Made by a program: the position numbers and the translations under genes. A stretch of DNA of 64,000 nt, from the NCBI RefSeq assembly GCF_038452265.1, contig NZ_CP151842.1, forward strand, positions 3,224,001-3,288,000, read 5' to 3'. The stretch's first letter is position 1; each line of letters begins with the position of its first letter. Below are positions 26,155-34,700 of the stretch, one piece after another. Source of the stretch: Vibrio diazotrophicus. Its GTDB lineage: Bacteria > Pseudomonadota > Gammaproteobacteria > Enterobacterales > Vibrionaceae. Below the pieces are notes generated by a model. That model was not told the origin of the DNA. It ran no database searches and saw nothing but the letters and a program-made list of their open reading frames with translations.

Positions 26155-26325
26155 CGAGCACACACTGATTTCGTGTTAATTACACATTAACTATCAATCA
26201 GTTACACATAAAATAGCAAGCCAATACAAATCATGGGGCGCATACACACGAAAATGTCCAGAAACGATTTATGACGGGGCAGATCGCTAAAACGGAATTG
26301 CCCCATTCTGTATATGGAATCCACG

Positions 26326-26530
26326 TATTTACAAAGTGATTTGGCAAATAAAGAGTTAAGATGCGTACGTATATTCGGTTTCTTGTGAAGGAGCGACCTT
26401 CTAACCTTTGATGTTTGCGCACCTACTGTCCTCATCGAGTTTACAGCTTGTTAAGCATGACAGAATGGTCAGGTTTTCAGTAGGTTGGTCTTACCTTTTA
26501 TGCATCATCATTTCGTAAAATTTGGTTTAA
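26326..26530 (-). ncRNA. Candidate IS1111-group bridge RNA region
   Basis: About 205 non-coding bases lie between the transposase stop codon and the inverted repeat, where IS1111-group elements are known to encode the guide ('bridge') RNA that selects donor and target. On the minus strand CCTACTG (near 26480) can pair with CAGTAGG (near 26425), and GAAGG-TCGCT-CCTTC (near 26390-26404) forms a hairpin. Exact RNA ends and loop guides are not determined. The call rests mainly on family knowledge and position. Confidence 0.5.
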
Positions 26531-27562
26531 TTAATTGGTTAGCAATATTGGCTTATATTTAGTTTCGTAACGAAGTATTGCCCATGCTGTTCGGACTATT
26601 TTATTGGCGAGTGCAATACAGGCTTTCTTGTACCCAATGCGTTTGATGATTTTAGCTAGCCAAGCGTCTTTTTGAGTTTTAGGTGTTTCTGGCAGTCGGC
26701 CAACGTAGGACATCGCCCCAAGATAAAGTAAAGAACGTAATTCTTTAACCCCTCCGCATTTATCAATTCCTATCATAAACACTTTTCCGCCCGAGCTATG
26801 TTGCTTAGGTGTCAGTCCAACGAATGCTGAAGCTTGTCTTCCATTTTTGAACTGCTTGCCATCGCCAAGAGTGGTGTAAAGCATCGCTGCTGTTGTCTCG
26901 CCAACCCCTTCGATTTCCATTAATCTTTGGCATGGTTCAATCTGGCGAGTTAAGGCATTTTTCTCTTTTTCAAATTCAATTAATTTAGACTTGAGTAGTT
27001 TGTATTGTTCCCACAACATGGCAAGAACAGAAACCACATTAGCTGGTATTGGAGTTTCACCATCTAACACGGATTGAATGGAGGCTTTTAATCCTTTTTC
27101 GCCTCTTGGGTTTGCTATCCCGTAGCCCAAGATCGTTCCTCTGATATGCTGCCCAAGTGATACGACACTACGAGATAAAAAGCGTCGACTGCTTTCCAAA
27201 GAGTGCATAGCTTGTTGTTCTAATGTTTTAGGTCGGCTGTATTTTATACCAATTTGTATAGCTGCATTAGCAATGGCAAGAGCATCATTGTGGTCGGTTT
27301 TATGGCCTTCTAAGTAGCCTTTTACTTTCTTGGGATTAATAATTCTGACCTCATGACCACATTTCTCAGCTAACTGTCCCCAATAATGGCAGCCACAACA
27401 ACCTTCCATCGCAACGATAGATGGTTTCGTTGTAGTAAGAAACTCTTTTGCTTTTTGTCGGCTTAAAGCTCGATTAAAAAGTAACTCGCCATGAACGCTG
27501 ATATGGCAGATTTGAAGGACGTTTTTAGCTAAGTCGATAGCAATAACATTGTTGGTCAGCAT
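26531..27562 (-). CDS. IS110-family transposase (IS1111 group, RuvC-like DEDD recombinase)
   Basis: A 343-residue recombinase that mobilises the insertion sequence. The N-terminal RuvC-like domain has the DEDD residues D10 (A-I-D-L-A-K), E53 (A-M-E-G), D90 and D93 (K-T-D-H-N-D). The C-terminal Tnp domain contains I-E-G-V-G-E-T-T-A and G-L-T-P-K-Q-H-S-S-G-G-K, which includes the conserved serine. All catalytic residues and the full length are present, so the gene looks functional. Confidence 0.95.
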   Translation of the reverse strand: MLTNNVIAIDLAKNVLQICHISVHGELLFNRALSRQKAKEFLTTTKPSIVAMEGCCGCHYWGQLAEKCGHEVRIINPKKVKGYLEGHKTDHNDALAIANAAIQIGIKYSRPKTLEQQAMHSLESSRRFLSRSVVSLGQHIRGTILGYGIANPRGEKGLKASIQSVLDGETPIPANVVSVLAMLWEQYKLLKSKLIEFEKEKNALTRQIEPCQRLMEIEGVGETTAAMLYTTLGDGKQFKNGRQASAFVGLTPKQHSSGGKVFMIGIDKCGGVKELRSLLYLGAMSYVGRLPETPKTQKDAWLAKIIKRIGYKKACIALANKIVRTAWAILRYETKYKPILLTN

Positions 27563-27637
27563 GTTGGAACCCTCGGGTATTTATCTCATCCTGCTAAGTT
27601 TAGATTGGCAGGGGAAGAGTGGATTCCATACATCATG

Positions 27638-27986
27638 TTTCGTCGATTAGGTGAATGCACAAACAGAGTACCCTTTTGACTTACTTTTTCTCATGCTTTT
27701 TCAAACCCATGGACATACTTGCGATTCCATTTGTATTTGTATGTTCATACAGTGTATCACTGCAGTAAATGACCCAAAGAGCACCTCTGAGGGGTACCTG
27801 CCCAACACCTTGGCTAGAAAACGACACTTCAGAAGAATAGGAAGTGTTTGGTTTTTCTAGTATAAGCCTATGCAATTGGTCACATTTACTAAGTAAATCA
27901 AATGATTAACACTGGGCCTTAGTGTAACCTGTTATCAGGTATGTGCATGTTTGCACTAATATGTTGTTAGCTTATAAGGAAATGTC
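27638..27986. other. Leader region before the HEPN-STAND gene, with a weak LexA-like box
   Basis: About 350 bases without a convincing gene; short open frames here have no good ribosome-binding site or recognisable product. TTGT-ATGTTCAT-ACAG (27737-27752) differs from the LexA core CTGT-N8-ACAG by one base. The HEPN-STAND start is preceded by TAAGGAAATGTC. The promoter of that gene presumably lies here. Confidence 0.4.
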
Positions 27987-30299
27987 ATGGCATTTAATTT
28001 AACACGAATGACTGTTTATGCTCTAATTTCTTCAGTAGAAGAAGACCTTAGAGAAATTATTAAATCCCATATATCTGATAAATCGTTATTTCCAATCGAA
28101 TTACATGACAGATGCCTTGGTCGTATTGAAAAGGACATAGGGGCCGTATTTGGTGACATTACCTTAGATGAAATGGTCGATTACTTTGATCTGGGAGACA
28201 CATTTCAGACTATAAATAGCAATCAAAAAGAATTTCCATCCAATATAGCTAGTTCCATTAAAAAATTGACTAAAGATTTTGAAACTCTTATTCCGATTAG
28301 AAATAGAGTTATGCATATACGCCCTTTGAACTTTGATGATTTGACAAAAACCTCAGAAATATGTGGAAGACTAAAAACATCAACGGAGTATTCTTGGAAC
28401 AAAGTTACTGAAACTATCGATAAACTAAGTGAAGATTCAAGTTTTTTATTTGGGTTGGAAGTTAAAAACTACGATGATCTTAGCTTGGTAAGCCACAATT
28501 TACCGATGCCAGATTTTGATGAAACGGGCCTTATCGGTAGAGACGAAGAAATCAAGAAGATAAAACAACTTTGTTATGGTGGATTCCCAGTAATTTCCAT
28601 CGTAGGTGAAGGCGGTGTCGGAAAATCAGCGTTAGCATTAAAAGTTGCATATGAGTTAGTTGAGGATGATAACCCTAAATTTGATGCGGTCGTATGGGTT
28701 ACGTCAAAAACAACACAAATAACAGTTAATGAAATAAAAGAAATTGATGGAGCAATCTCTGATTCACTAGGCGTTATACAGGAAATATCAACACAAACAG
28801 CAGGTGAAAGTTCATCCTTTGATGATGTTATTGATTACTTAGCGAACTTTAAAATTGCATTATTTATAGATAATTTAGAAACCATTCTTGATGATAATAT
28901 CAAAAATTTCGTCAGTTCTTTGCCTATTGGAAGTAAAATAATTATTACTTCTAGGATAGGGTTAGGTGCTTTTGAATTCCCAGTTAAGTTGGAAGGTATT
29001 GAAGAGAATTACGCCTCTCAACTTTTGAGAAGTACTGCTAAAGCTAGAGGGGTTGATGCATTAGCAAAGATCGAAGAAAAAGTTAGCCGAAGATACGTAG
29101 GAAGAATGCATCGGAACCCTAGCTATATAAAGTGGTTTGTAAGTTGTGTTCAAACTGGTAAAGCTCCTGAAGCAGTGCTTCAAAATTCAGATTTATTTCT
29201 GGATTTTTGTATGTCTAATGTATATGACTTCTTGTCAGAATCAGCGCAACAATTAACATCTTCATTGCTGTGTGCACCGGGACTTAAAGATATTGCTGAA
29301 CTAGCATATTTAAATGGTTTTAATTCCCTTGAAGTACAAAAGTCTATTCAAGAGCTAATGGCAACGAATATGCTTAGCCAAGCATCTAAATCTAAAGGTG
29401 CAAGTATTAAAACAACCTATGAACTCTCTGAATTAGCCCGTTCATACTTAGGGAAACACCACAAACCAACACAAAAATTTCAAAAATTAATAAGGGATAA
29501 ACGAAATAAGTTAAATTCGTTGTTTGAACAGCAGATGTCTAAAAGAAACGGAAATAACTACTCTATAAAGAATGTGAAATTTCGAGATAAGGCAGACCGA
29601 ATAATCGTCAAAATGCTAATGGATTCTTTTGGGTTTATAAGTTCAGGAAAACATAACCAAGCAATCACAATCCTTGAGGAGGCACATAGACTTGCACCTG
29701 ATTACTTTGAAGTTGCTAGGTTTATGGCTTATTTCCACCAAAAAAGTGGCAACTTAAATGATGCTAGAAAACAATATGAATTAGCTATTGTATTAGCACC
29801 TGATACACCACAACTTCACTTTTGGTTTGGCAAATTTTTATTACATGAAGAAGAGAATGTTGATGAAGCAGTTGAGCAATTCAAACTAGCCCACAAACTT
29901 GATAGAGATTCTATAGATGTTGCATTGGCTCTAGCTCGAGGGTATTTGTTTCAGCATAACTTTAAGGGAACAGAGCAAACACTTCGTTCTATTGAAAGCT
30001 CAATTGAACAAAGTGATCTTCATCAGCAGAAAATGTATTACGACACAGAAATACAAATTCACTACAGAACCGCTGATAATCTTGCCCTAGAAGGACAATA
30101 TAGAGAGTCATTACAATCATTTGAAAAGATGAAAAATACTTTTGATGATTTGGATGACTCATTTAAAGACCACCATATACGAAAAAAATTGAAAAAAAGT
30201 CAATTTACTATCAATAAACTTTTGAAAAACCTTCAAGGGGATGAGCTAGATAGAGTAAATGGTTTTAATAAGTGGCTTGAAAAAGAAAGTGTGAGCTAA
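27987..30299 (+). CDS. HEPN-STAND NTPase-TPR protein, candidate anti-phage sensor
   Basis: A 770-residue multidomain protein. Residues about 1-150 are helical and hold an R-x4-H HEPN ribonuclease motif (R105-N-R-V-M-H110). Residues about 180-480 are an NB-ARC/STAND ATPase: G-L-I-G-R-D-E-E entry motif, Walker A G-E-G-G-V-G-K-S (207-214), Walker B F-I-D-N-L-E (293-298) and G-S-K-I-I-I-T-S-R (315-323). Residues about 560-760 are TPR-like helical repeats. The layout effector-switch-sensor is that of STAND defence proteins, in which target binding by the repeats triggers a toxic effector. It is the only large cargo gene of the Tn7-like element and is more AT-rich than the chromosome around it. Target and trigger are unknown. 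Confidence 0.8.
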   Translation: MAFNLTRMTVYALISSVEEDLREIIKSHISDKSLFPIELHDRCLGRIEKDIGAVFGDITLDEMVDYFDLGDTFQTINSNQKEFPSNIASSIKKLTKDFETLIPIRNRVMHIRPLNFDDLTKTSEICGRLKTSTEYSWNKVTETIDKLSEDSSFLFGLEVKNYDDLSLVSHNLPMPDFDETGLIGRDEEIKKIKQLCYGGFPVISIVGEGGVGKSALALKVAYELVEDDNPKFDAVVWVTSKTTQITVNEIKEIDGAISDSLGVIQEISTQTAGESSSFDDVIDYLANFKIALFIDNLETILDDNIKNFVSSLPIGSKIIITSRIGLGAFEFPVKLEGIEENYASQLLRSTAKARGVDALAKIEEKVSRRYVGRMHRNPSYIKWFVSCVQTGKAPEAVLQNSDLFLDFCMSNVYDFLSESAQQLTSSLLCAPGLKDIAELAYLNGFNSLEVQKSIQELMATNMLSQASKSKGASIKTTYELSELARSYLGKHHKPTQKFQKLIRDKRNKLNSLFEQQMSKRNGNNYSIKNVKFRDKADRIIVKMLMDSFGFISSGKHNQAITILEEAHRLAPDYFEVARFMAYFHQKSGNLNDARKQYELAIVLAPDTPQLHFWFGKFLLHEEENVDEAVEQFKLAHKLDRDSIDVALALARGYLFQHNFKGTEQTLRSIESSIEQSDLHQQKMYYDTEIQIHYRTADNLALEGQYRESLQSFEKMKNTFDDLDDSFKDHHIRKKLKKSQFTINKLLKNLQGDELDRVNGFNKWLEKESVS

Positions 30300-30459
30300 C
30301 AAGTTCGTCAAATAGACAATAAAACTCGATTTTTCTTGAGCGTAGCTAAATCTATCCAACGATTTTAATGCTGCTAGCAAAGCGTTACTTTTTAACACAT
30401 CTGCTAGTCCGAGAGCTAGTAAATTTGCGAGCTCATTTTTGTCCATAGATAAGCAACAG

Positions 30460-30481
30460 GCCACTGCATAGAAGCGGTGGC
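30460..30481 (+). terminator. Hairpin after the HEPN-STAND gene
   Basis: GCCACTGC and GCGGTGGC form an eight-base-pair stem (one T-G pair) with a six-base loop. TTTC follows on the plus strand. It lies between convergent genes and abuts the tniQ stop codon, so it may terminate either transcript. Confidence 0.55.
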
Positions 30482-30484
30482 TTT

Positions 30485-31591
30485 CTACATTTTTGAATAC
30501 GAAAAGTTATCCGATGGGTAGGTTTCATTTCTCATTGCTAAATGATTTCTGTCCAGAAATGAGTCACAACTAAATGGTGATTTTTTCGCATGCTCTTGAA
30601 TTAGTATGGTATCACAGATTGGTAGCTCAGCATGAACATTAACCTGTTGAATCTTTGTTGAAAAAATCAATGACGAGTTTGGACATCTCCTTTCTACGCA
30701 ACGTTGGCAACACCTGCTTGAATCAACCCAGAAAGGAGCAGATATACATGCTTTCTCACGTACTCCAAACCTGAGCTCAATACATTTTCCGTAGCACTCA
30801 ATAAACGAACTGAAAGTGTCTCTCTTTACGGTAAATAAGCCTTTTAACAAGTTTCCGAGATGAACTGGGTGAGTATCCTTAAATCTGCCATCAACATGAA
30901 TAAAATGGGAGGACAATGCATTCAAACTGCGATACCCAGAAGCTTCCGCCAGCTCTTCAGTGAGAAGATGGAGTCTACGTCTTATCCACTTTAATAAGCT
31001 TTGTGCTAAACAGGGAGCAGCTTTCAAGCTGAATACATTTTCATCACTTTGGCATGGCAAAGCAGGACGGTCACAGACGAGTGAACTCAGTTTCTTTGAA
31101 CCAAGAAAACTACCAGCTAAAACAGCTCTTAACTCAGCATAATGATTTCGTTTTAATAAAACTTTAACGAGCAAGACTTCATTGTGAATTCTACACTTGC
31201 GATCGACTAGCCAGTCGTACTTAAAGTAAGCAGCACCATATTGCTTGATCTGCTCTTGTATGCAAGTTGGACAGAAGGCTATCGGGTAATCACCAAACTT
31301 TTTAGCAGTTGACCTTGCTGTATAGAATACGTCAGAGAGGCCTCTTGTAATGAGCCTTGGATCAGAAAATACCGTAGTGCTGGGTTTAGCAATACCGGAG
31401 TTTTTAACTAAAAGATAAAGGCTATGTTCACTAAATGGCTCATACCAATAGAGTGTTGAGCGCAAAACTCCGGGGGTGTGTATCCATCTGCCGGAACATC
31501 CAATAATATTAGAGATGTCACAAACCCCATATATTATGTGGTGCCTAAGGATGAAACTATGCGCAGACTCTCCTGGCAGCGGGACTATCAT
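30485..31591 (-). CDS. TniQ-family protein 2 (shorter)
   Basis: TniQ/TnsD proteins choose the target site for Tn7-type transposons and connect it to TnsC. This 368-residue protein begins with the TniQ signature (P-L-P-G-E-S-A-H-S-F-I-L-R) and has a zinc finger with C107-P-T-C110 and C133-R-I-H136, plus a second cysteine cluster (C-C-Q-R-C-V-E-R-R-C). Its length is closer to the TniQ of CRISPR-associated Tn7 elements than to long TnsD proteins, but no cas genes are present. It is separated from the other tns genes by about 220 bp, so it may have its own promoter and steer transposition to a different target. Confidence 0.85.
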   Translation of the reverse strand: MIVPLPGESAHSFILRHHIIYGVCDISNIIGCSGRWIHTPGVLRSTLYWYEPFSEHSLYLLVKNSGIAKPSTTVFSDPRLITRGLSDVFYTARSTAKKFGDYPIAFCPTCIQEQIKQYGAAYFKYDWLVDRKCRIHNEVLLVKVLLKRNHYAELRAVLAGSFLGSKKLSSLVCDRPALPCQSDENVFSLKAAPCLAQSLLKWIRRRLHLLTEELAEASGYRSLNALSSHFIHVDGRFKDTHPVHLGNLLKGLFTVKRDTFSSFIECYGKCIELRFGVREKACISAPFWVDSSRCCQRCVERRCPNSSLIFSTKIQQVNVHAELPICDTILIQEHAKKSPFSCDSFLDRNHLAMRNETYPSDNFSYSKM

Positions 31592-31809
31592 ATATTTAAC
31601 TCATCCTCCCTCCTTCAACAGACCCATGCTCACTATTATCCACCCCATTAACTAATGGCTCAATACATACTTTATGAGGACTAGATAAACGAAAGCTCTT
31701 CTATAGTGTTGATTTGCTTAACCATGGATACTCAATGGCTGCATAGCGTGCAGGTGCATTATCAAAAGGATCTTATGGGAAAATTTCTAGAGTAGAGCAT
31801 GGTGACAAA

Positions 31810-33225
31810 CTAGGTTCGTTGTTTTCCACACGGCCTCGGCTGTGTCGCAGGAGGTAACATGAGCTCTAACCATTCATGATCATTATGATAAAGCCAGAAA
31901 AAAGCCGCACTGCAATCTCTTTTGATTTCCCGCCTCAATGCTCTTGGGTTCATCTGTCGATAACGTAGAACTTGAACCCTACTTCGACGCCGCTTCGATT
32001 CAAAGTGGCACAGCTTGCGCCATTTAACTAGATCAGGATCTGTTGATATCAACTGTTCGACCGAGCCGACACCGATGCTACAAATTTGAGATATTCGCCG
32101 TCGGTGCACCCCAAGGCCCGCTAGCCTGAAGATTCTCTGTTGAAGTTTTTCATTCAACTGCTTTGGCTTAAGGTTTAATTTGACTCCGTATACTGCTGCC
32201 AAACGCTTAAGGTAGCATCGGCTCTTTCCTGTCATCCTGTAAACGGCTGCCAGAGAGAAGCCTTGCTTCAGTAACGTCAAACCTTGTTTTTCATCCTCCC
32301 TTTGCTTGTTGTTTGTCGCTTCATGTGAGTTGGACTCTGCAATCGGTGCAGGATATAGCAGCATATCTTCCGCTGACCTGAACAACCATGCTCCAAATAA
32401 GAGATGCCTAAACGGGTGACAACTAGCCCCGTTGGACAATAATGTTGATATGTAGTGATAGTCACTATTGTGTCGCGGAAAAAGCGACTTCTGAGGCGGG
32501 TACGTTGCTAGTCCAGATGTGAATGCCCTCATTAGAGGTTTTCTTCGAACACATCCATTTGGTGTAATATAGCCAAGTTCATATAGTCTTGTACGGTATT
32601 TCTCCGCCATATCACCGGTAGCAGTCTGCGGGCGCTTAAGATGAAACAACAGTTCTGCACCAAACTGTGCGACATCGTTTTCAAAAGCGGTAGCAGCCTG
32701 GGCCTTACGAGGGTCTAAAGGCGGGAGCCCTTCATTTAACCGCTGCCTCGTTTTCAATTCAGTGGACATTAGCCGCACACGGTGTATCCAACATGAAGTT
32801 GTGCCAGGGATTTGATGCGCCCGATGCCAATAAGCGACACCAACTCTGAACAAGTCTTCTGAAACACAAAGAGGACACCACTTTAAGTGCAACGCCCCAC
32901 CACCACAAAAAGATGGCAGTTGGCTGTGACGAATCGCTCTTGCACCATCTCCTCGTAGTAAATCCTCTTTCAGTGAACTTGCATGTTGTGGAAGGTAGAA
33001 GAAAAACAGTGGTGCCAATGTCTGGCATGTTAGTAACTTTCCAGCATCTTCATTGGCTAATTTAGCGATGCTGGAGATACCCGCCGTTAAGAAAGGATGT
33101 AAGGAAGAGCGGCTGGAGCCTAATACTCGTAGGCAAAAAGAACACGAAGACTCTCCACTCAAGAGAAGGTGACGTATCAAGCGTCCTAAAAGGAGTTCAT
33201 CTGGAAAGGCCCGAGGCAGCTCCAT
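31810..33225 (-). CDS. TnsD/TniQ-family target selector 1
   Basis: A 471-residue TniQ-family protein, co-transcribed after tnsC with a 14-base gap and a GAGGGGTGT ribosome-binding site. The N-terminal TniQ domain (P-D-E-L-L-L-G-R-L-I-R-H) includes a zinc finger C117-P-L-C120 ... C145-W-I-H148; the C-terminal half has basic helix-turn-helix-like segments. By analogy with Tn7 TnsD, which binds the end of glmS, it probably recognises the end of yhiN and directs insertion just beyond it; the yhiN role is inference from the insertion point. Confidence 0.9.
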   Translation of the reverse strand: MELPRAFPDELLLGRLIRHLLLSGESSCSFCLRVLGSSRSSLHPFLTAGISSIAKLANEDAGKLLTCQTLAPLFFFYLPQHASSLKEDLLRGDGARAIRHSQLPSFCGGGALHLKWCPLCVSEDLFRVGVAYWHRAHQIPGTTSCWIHRVRLMSTELKTRQRLNEGLPPLDPRKAQAATAFENDVAQFGAELLFHLKRPQTATGDMAEKYRTRLYELGYITPNGCVRRKPLMRAFTSGLATYPPQKSLFPRHNSDYHYISTLLSNGASCHPFRHLLFGAWLFRSAEDMLLYPAPIAESNSHEATNNKQREDEKQGLTLLKQGFSLAAVYRMTGKSRCYLKRLAAVYGVKLNLKPKQLNEKLQQRIFRLAGLGVHRRRISQICSIGVGSVEQLISTDPDLVKWRKLCHFESKRRRSRVQVLRYRQMNPRALRREIKRDCSAAFFWLYHNDHEWLELMLPPATQPRPCGKQRT

Positions 33226-33239
33226 ACACCCCTCAAAAC

Positions 33240-34700
33240 CTACCCAAAGATCTGCAGAGGGTCATCACAGAGAACACCTGCTTTTTTCACTATTTCGAGC
33301 GGGTTCTTTGCATCCGATGCTCTCTGGAAAAGGTCGAAGTCCTTAATCTCCTCATAAAGGTTATCCAGATTCTTTAACTCAATTATTCGATCAGCAAATT
33401 CAGGGTGATGTGGTTTGGTTAAATCGCCTGGAATGGTGACTAGTTTTCCTTTTGATGTTGTCAACTGAGGCTTAGGCTTACCTGCATTTTCGTTAGCTGA
33501 CGGTAAGGGAGCCTTTGGCTCCGAAGACTCACTGCGCCGTTTAAGCACCGAAATTTTGCTGTCTCGTTTGATTTTATCTACTGCTGGTTTGGATAAGCGG
33601 ATAACAATACTTGCGCCATGTCTCAAGGCACTTGGAGTCAATACTTCATCGCCACTACCTATTAGTGCCCGTTGCGTCGCCTGATAAATCCTTACCGCTA
33701 AATCCATATTGCCGACTGACAAATCAAATAATGTATCGCTTAGCTCGTCAGTCAAAGGTGTGGGAACATTTGTCCATTGCAACTGCCAAAGCTCCGCGAT
33801 AAACAGCTCCCATTCTTCATCATTTTTCATCAACTCGACATCAAAGTATCCACTGCTTTCTGCACGACGCGCTGCTTTTAGTGTTTTGCTTAGCAGGTTG
33901 TTGAAAGGTGGGTTAGCACAGAACAGTAGGGGTATACCGAGGTTATTGACTAGATTGTGCAAAAAACCAATTAATCTATCTGCGCCTCCCGCTTTTGCTA
34001 GATTGAGGTTTTGCATCTCATCAATGACGAGAATACCCAAAAAGCTCGATTTCATCTTTGCTTCAATTTGGCTGATCAAAGCTGCGATGGTGCTTGCTGG
34101 TTTCGTCTGTGGTATGCCAAGTTTTCGATCAAGTTCTTCGAGTATCCGATAGCAAAGTCCCTTTACACTTGAATCATCAGGACAGTCGACCTTTATCCAT
34201 ATAACTTGACGCAGGGGAAGCAGTTTGTCTTCATAATATGAATGCTCCACTGTATCTGGAAAACACCCTAGAACTTGCTCCAGCATACAGGTTTTTCCCA
34301 CTCCACTTTCTCCAATCACGGTAATGCCAGAACCTTTTGGCTTAAAGTATCCCGTGACAGGTTCTATGTCTGGACGTTCCTCTTCTGAATAATGTAGAAA
34401 GTTCATCGTAGTTGGCGACAAAGGATTTTTCGCTGAATAACCTTCCTTTATCGCAATTTCAACAGCCCGAAAAACCTCTAAGTAAACAGGCAATGGCTGT
34501 CTTAATTCTCTAAGGCGAGATACATATTCAACCCTTTCTAACGGACCCAACTGAGTCTCTTCATAGTGACAAGAGGGATAGTAGCTCAGCTTTTCTGCCA
34601 ACTCGCTATCACGTAATTTGGGAGGAAGAGCCTCGATTAGAGGGTTACCACAATGCTCAGGCAGAATTGCTCTTTGATAAACGGCCGCTGCTCTATTCAT
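33240..34700 (-). CDS. tnsC: Tn7-like transposition regulator TnsC (AAA+ ATPase)
   Basis: TnsC is the ATP-dependent matchmaker between target selector and transposase and confers target immunity. The 486-residue protein has Walker A G-E-S-G-V-G-K-T (130-137), Walker B I-L-V-I-D-E (223-228) and a sensor region N-L-G-I-P-L-L-F-C-A-N. The C-terminal 110 residues are polar and probably a partner-binding tail. Its ATG overlaps the tnsB stop as ATGA, indicating coupled translation. Confidence 0.94.
   Translation of the reverse strand: MNRAAAVYQRAILPEHCGNPLIEALPPKLRDSELAEKLSYYPSCHYEETQLGPLERVEYVSRLRELRQPLPVYLEVFRAVEIAIKEGYSAKNPLSPTTMNFLHYSEEERPDIEPVTGYFKPKGSGITVIGESGVGKTCMLEQVLGCFPDTVEHSYYEDKLLPLRQVIWIKVDCPDDSSVKGLCYRILEELDRKLGIPQTKPASTIAALISQIEAKMKSSFLGILVIDEMQNLNLAKAGGADRLIGFLHNLVNNLGIPLLFCANPPFNNLLSKTLKAARRAESSGYFDVELMKNDEEWELFIAELWQLQWTNVPTPLTDELSDTLFDLSVGNMDLAVRIYQATQRALIGSGDEVLTPSALRHGASIVIRLSKPAVDKIKRDSKISVLKRRSESSEPKAPLPSANENAGKPKPQLTTSKGKLVTIPGDLTKPHHPEFADRIIELKNLDNLYEEIKDFDLFQRASDAKNPLEIVKKAGVLCDDPLQIFG

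Larger units (their letters stand above)
26311..27637 (-). mobile_element. IS110-family insertion sequence, IS1111 group
   Basis: A single IS110-type transposase gene is framed by 12-bp inverted repeats: TATGGAATCCAC (26314-26325) and GTGGATTCCATA (27619-27630). IS1111-group elements have subterminal repeats, with about 7 bp outside the one upstream of the gene and 3 bp outside the other; the limits here use that rule and are approximate. There is no obvious target duplication, as usual for this family. The element sits inside the Tn7-like transposon between the small gene and the HEPN-STAND gene. Confidence 0.8.

Noticed and set aside
27651..27860. 69-codon open frame before the HEPN-STAND gene
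   Set aside because: No ribosome-binding site, low-complexity composition and no recognisable product; it overlaps the presumed promoter region.
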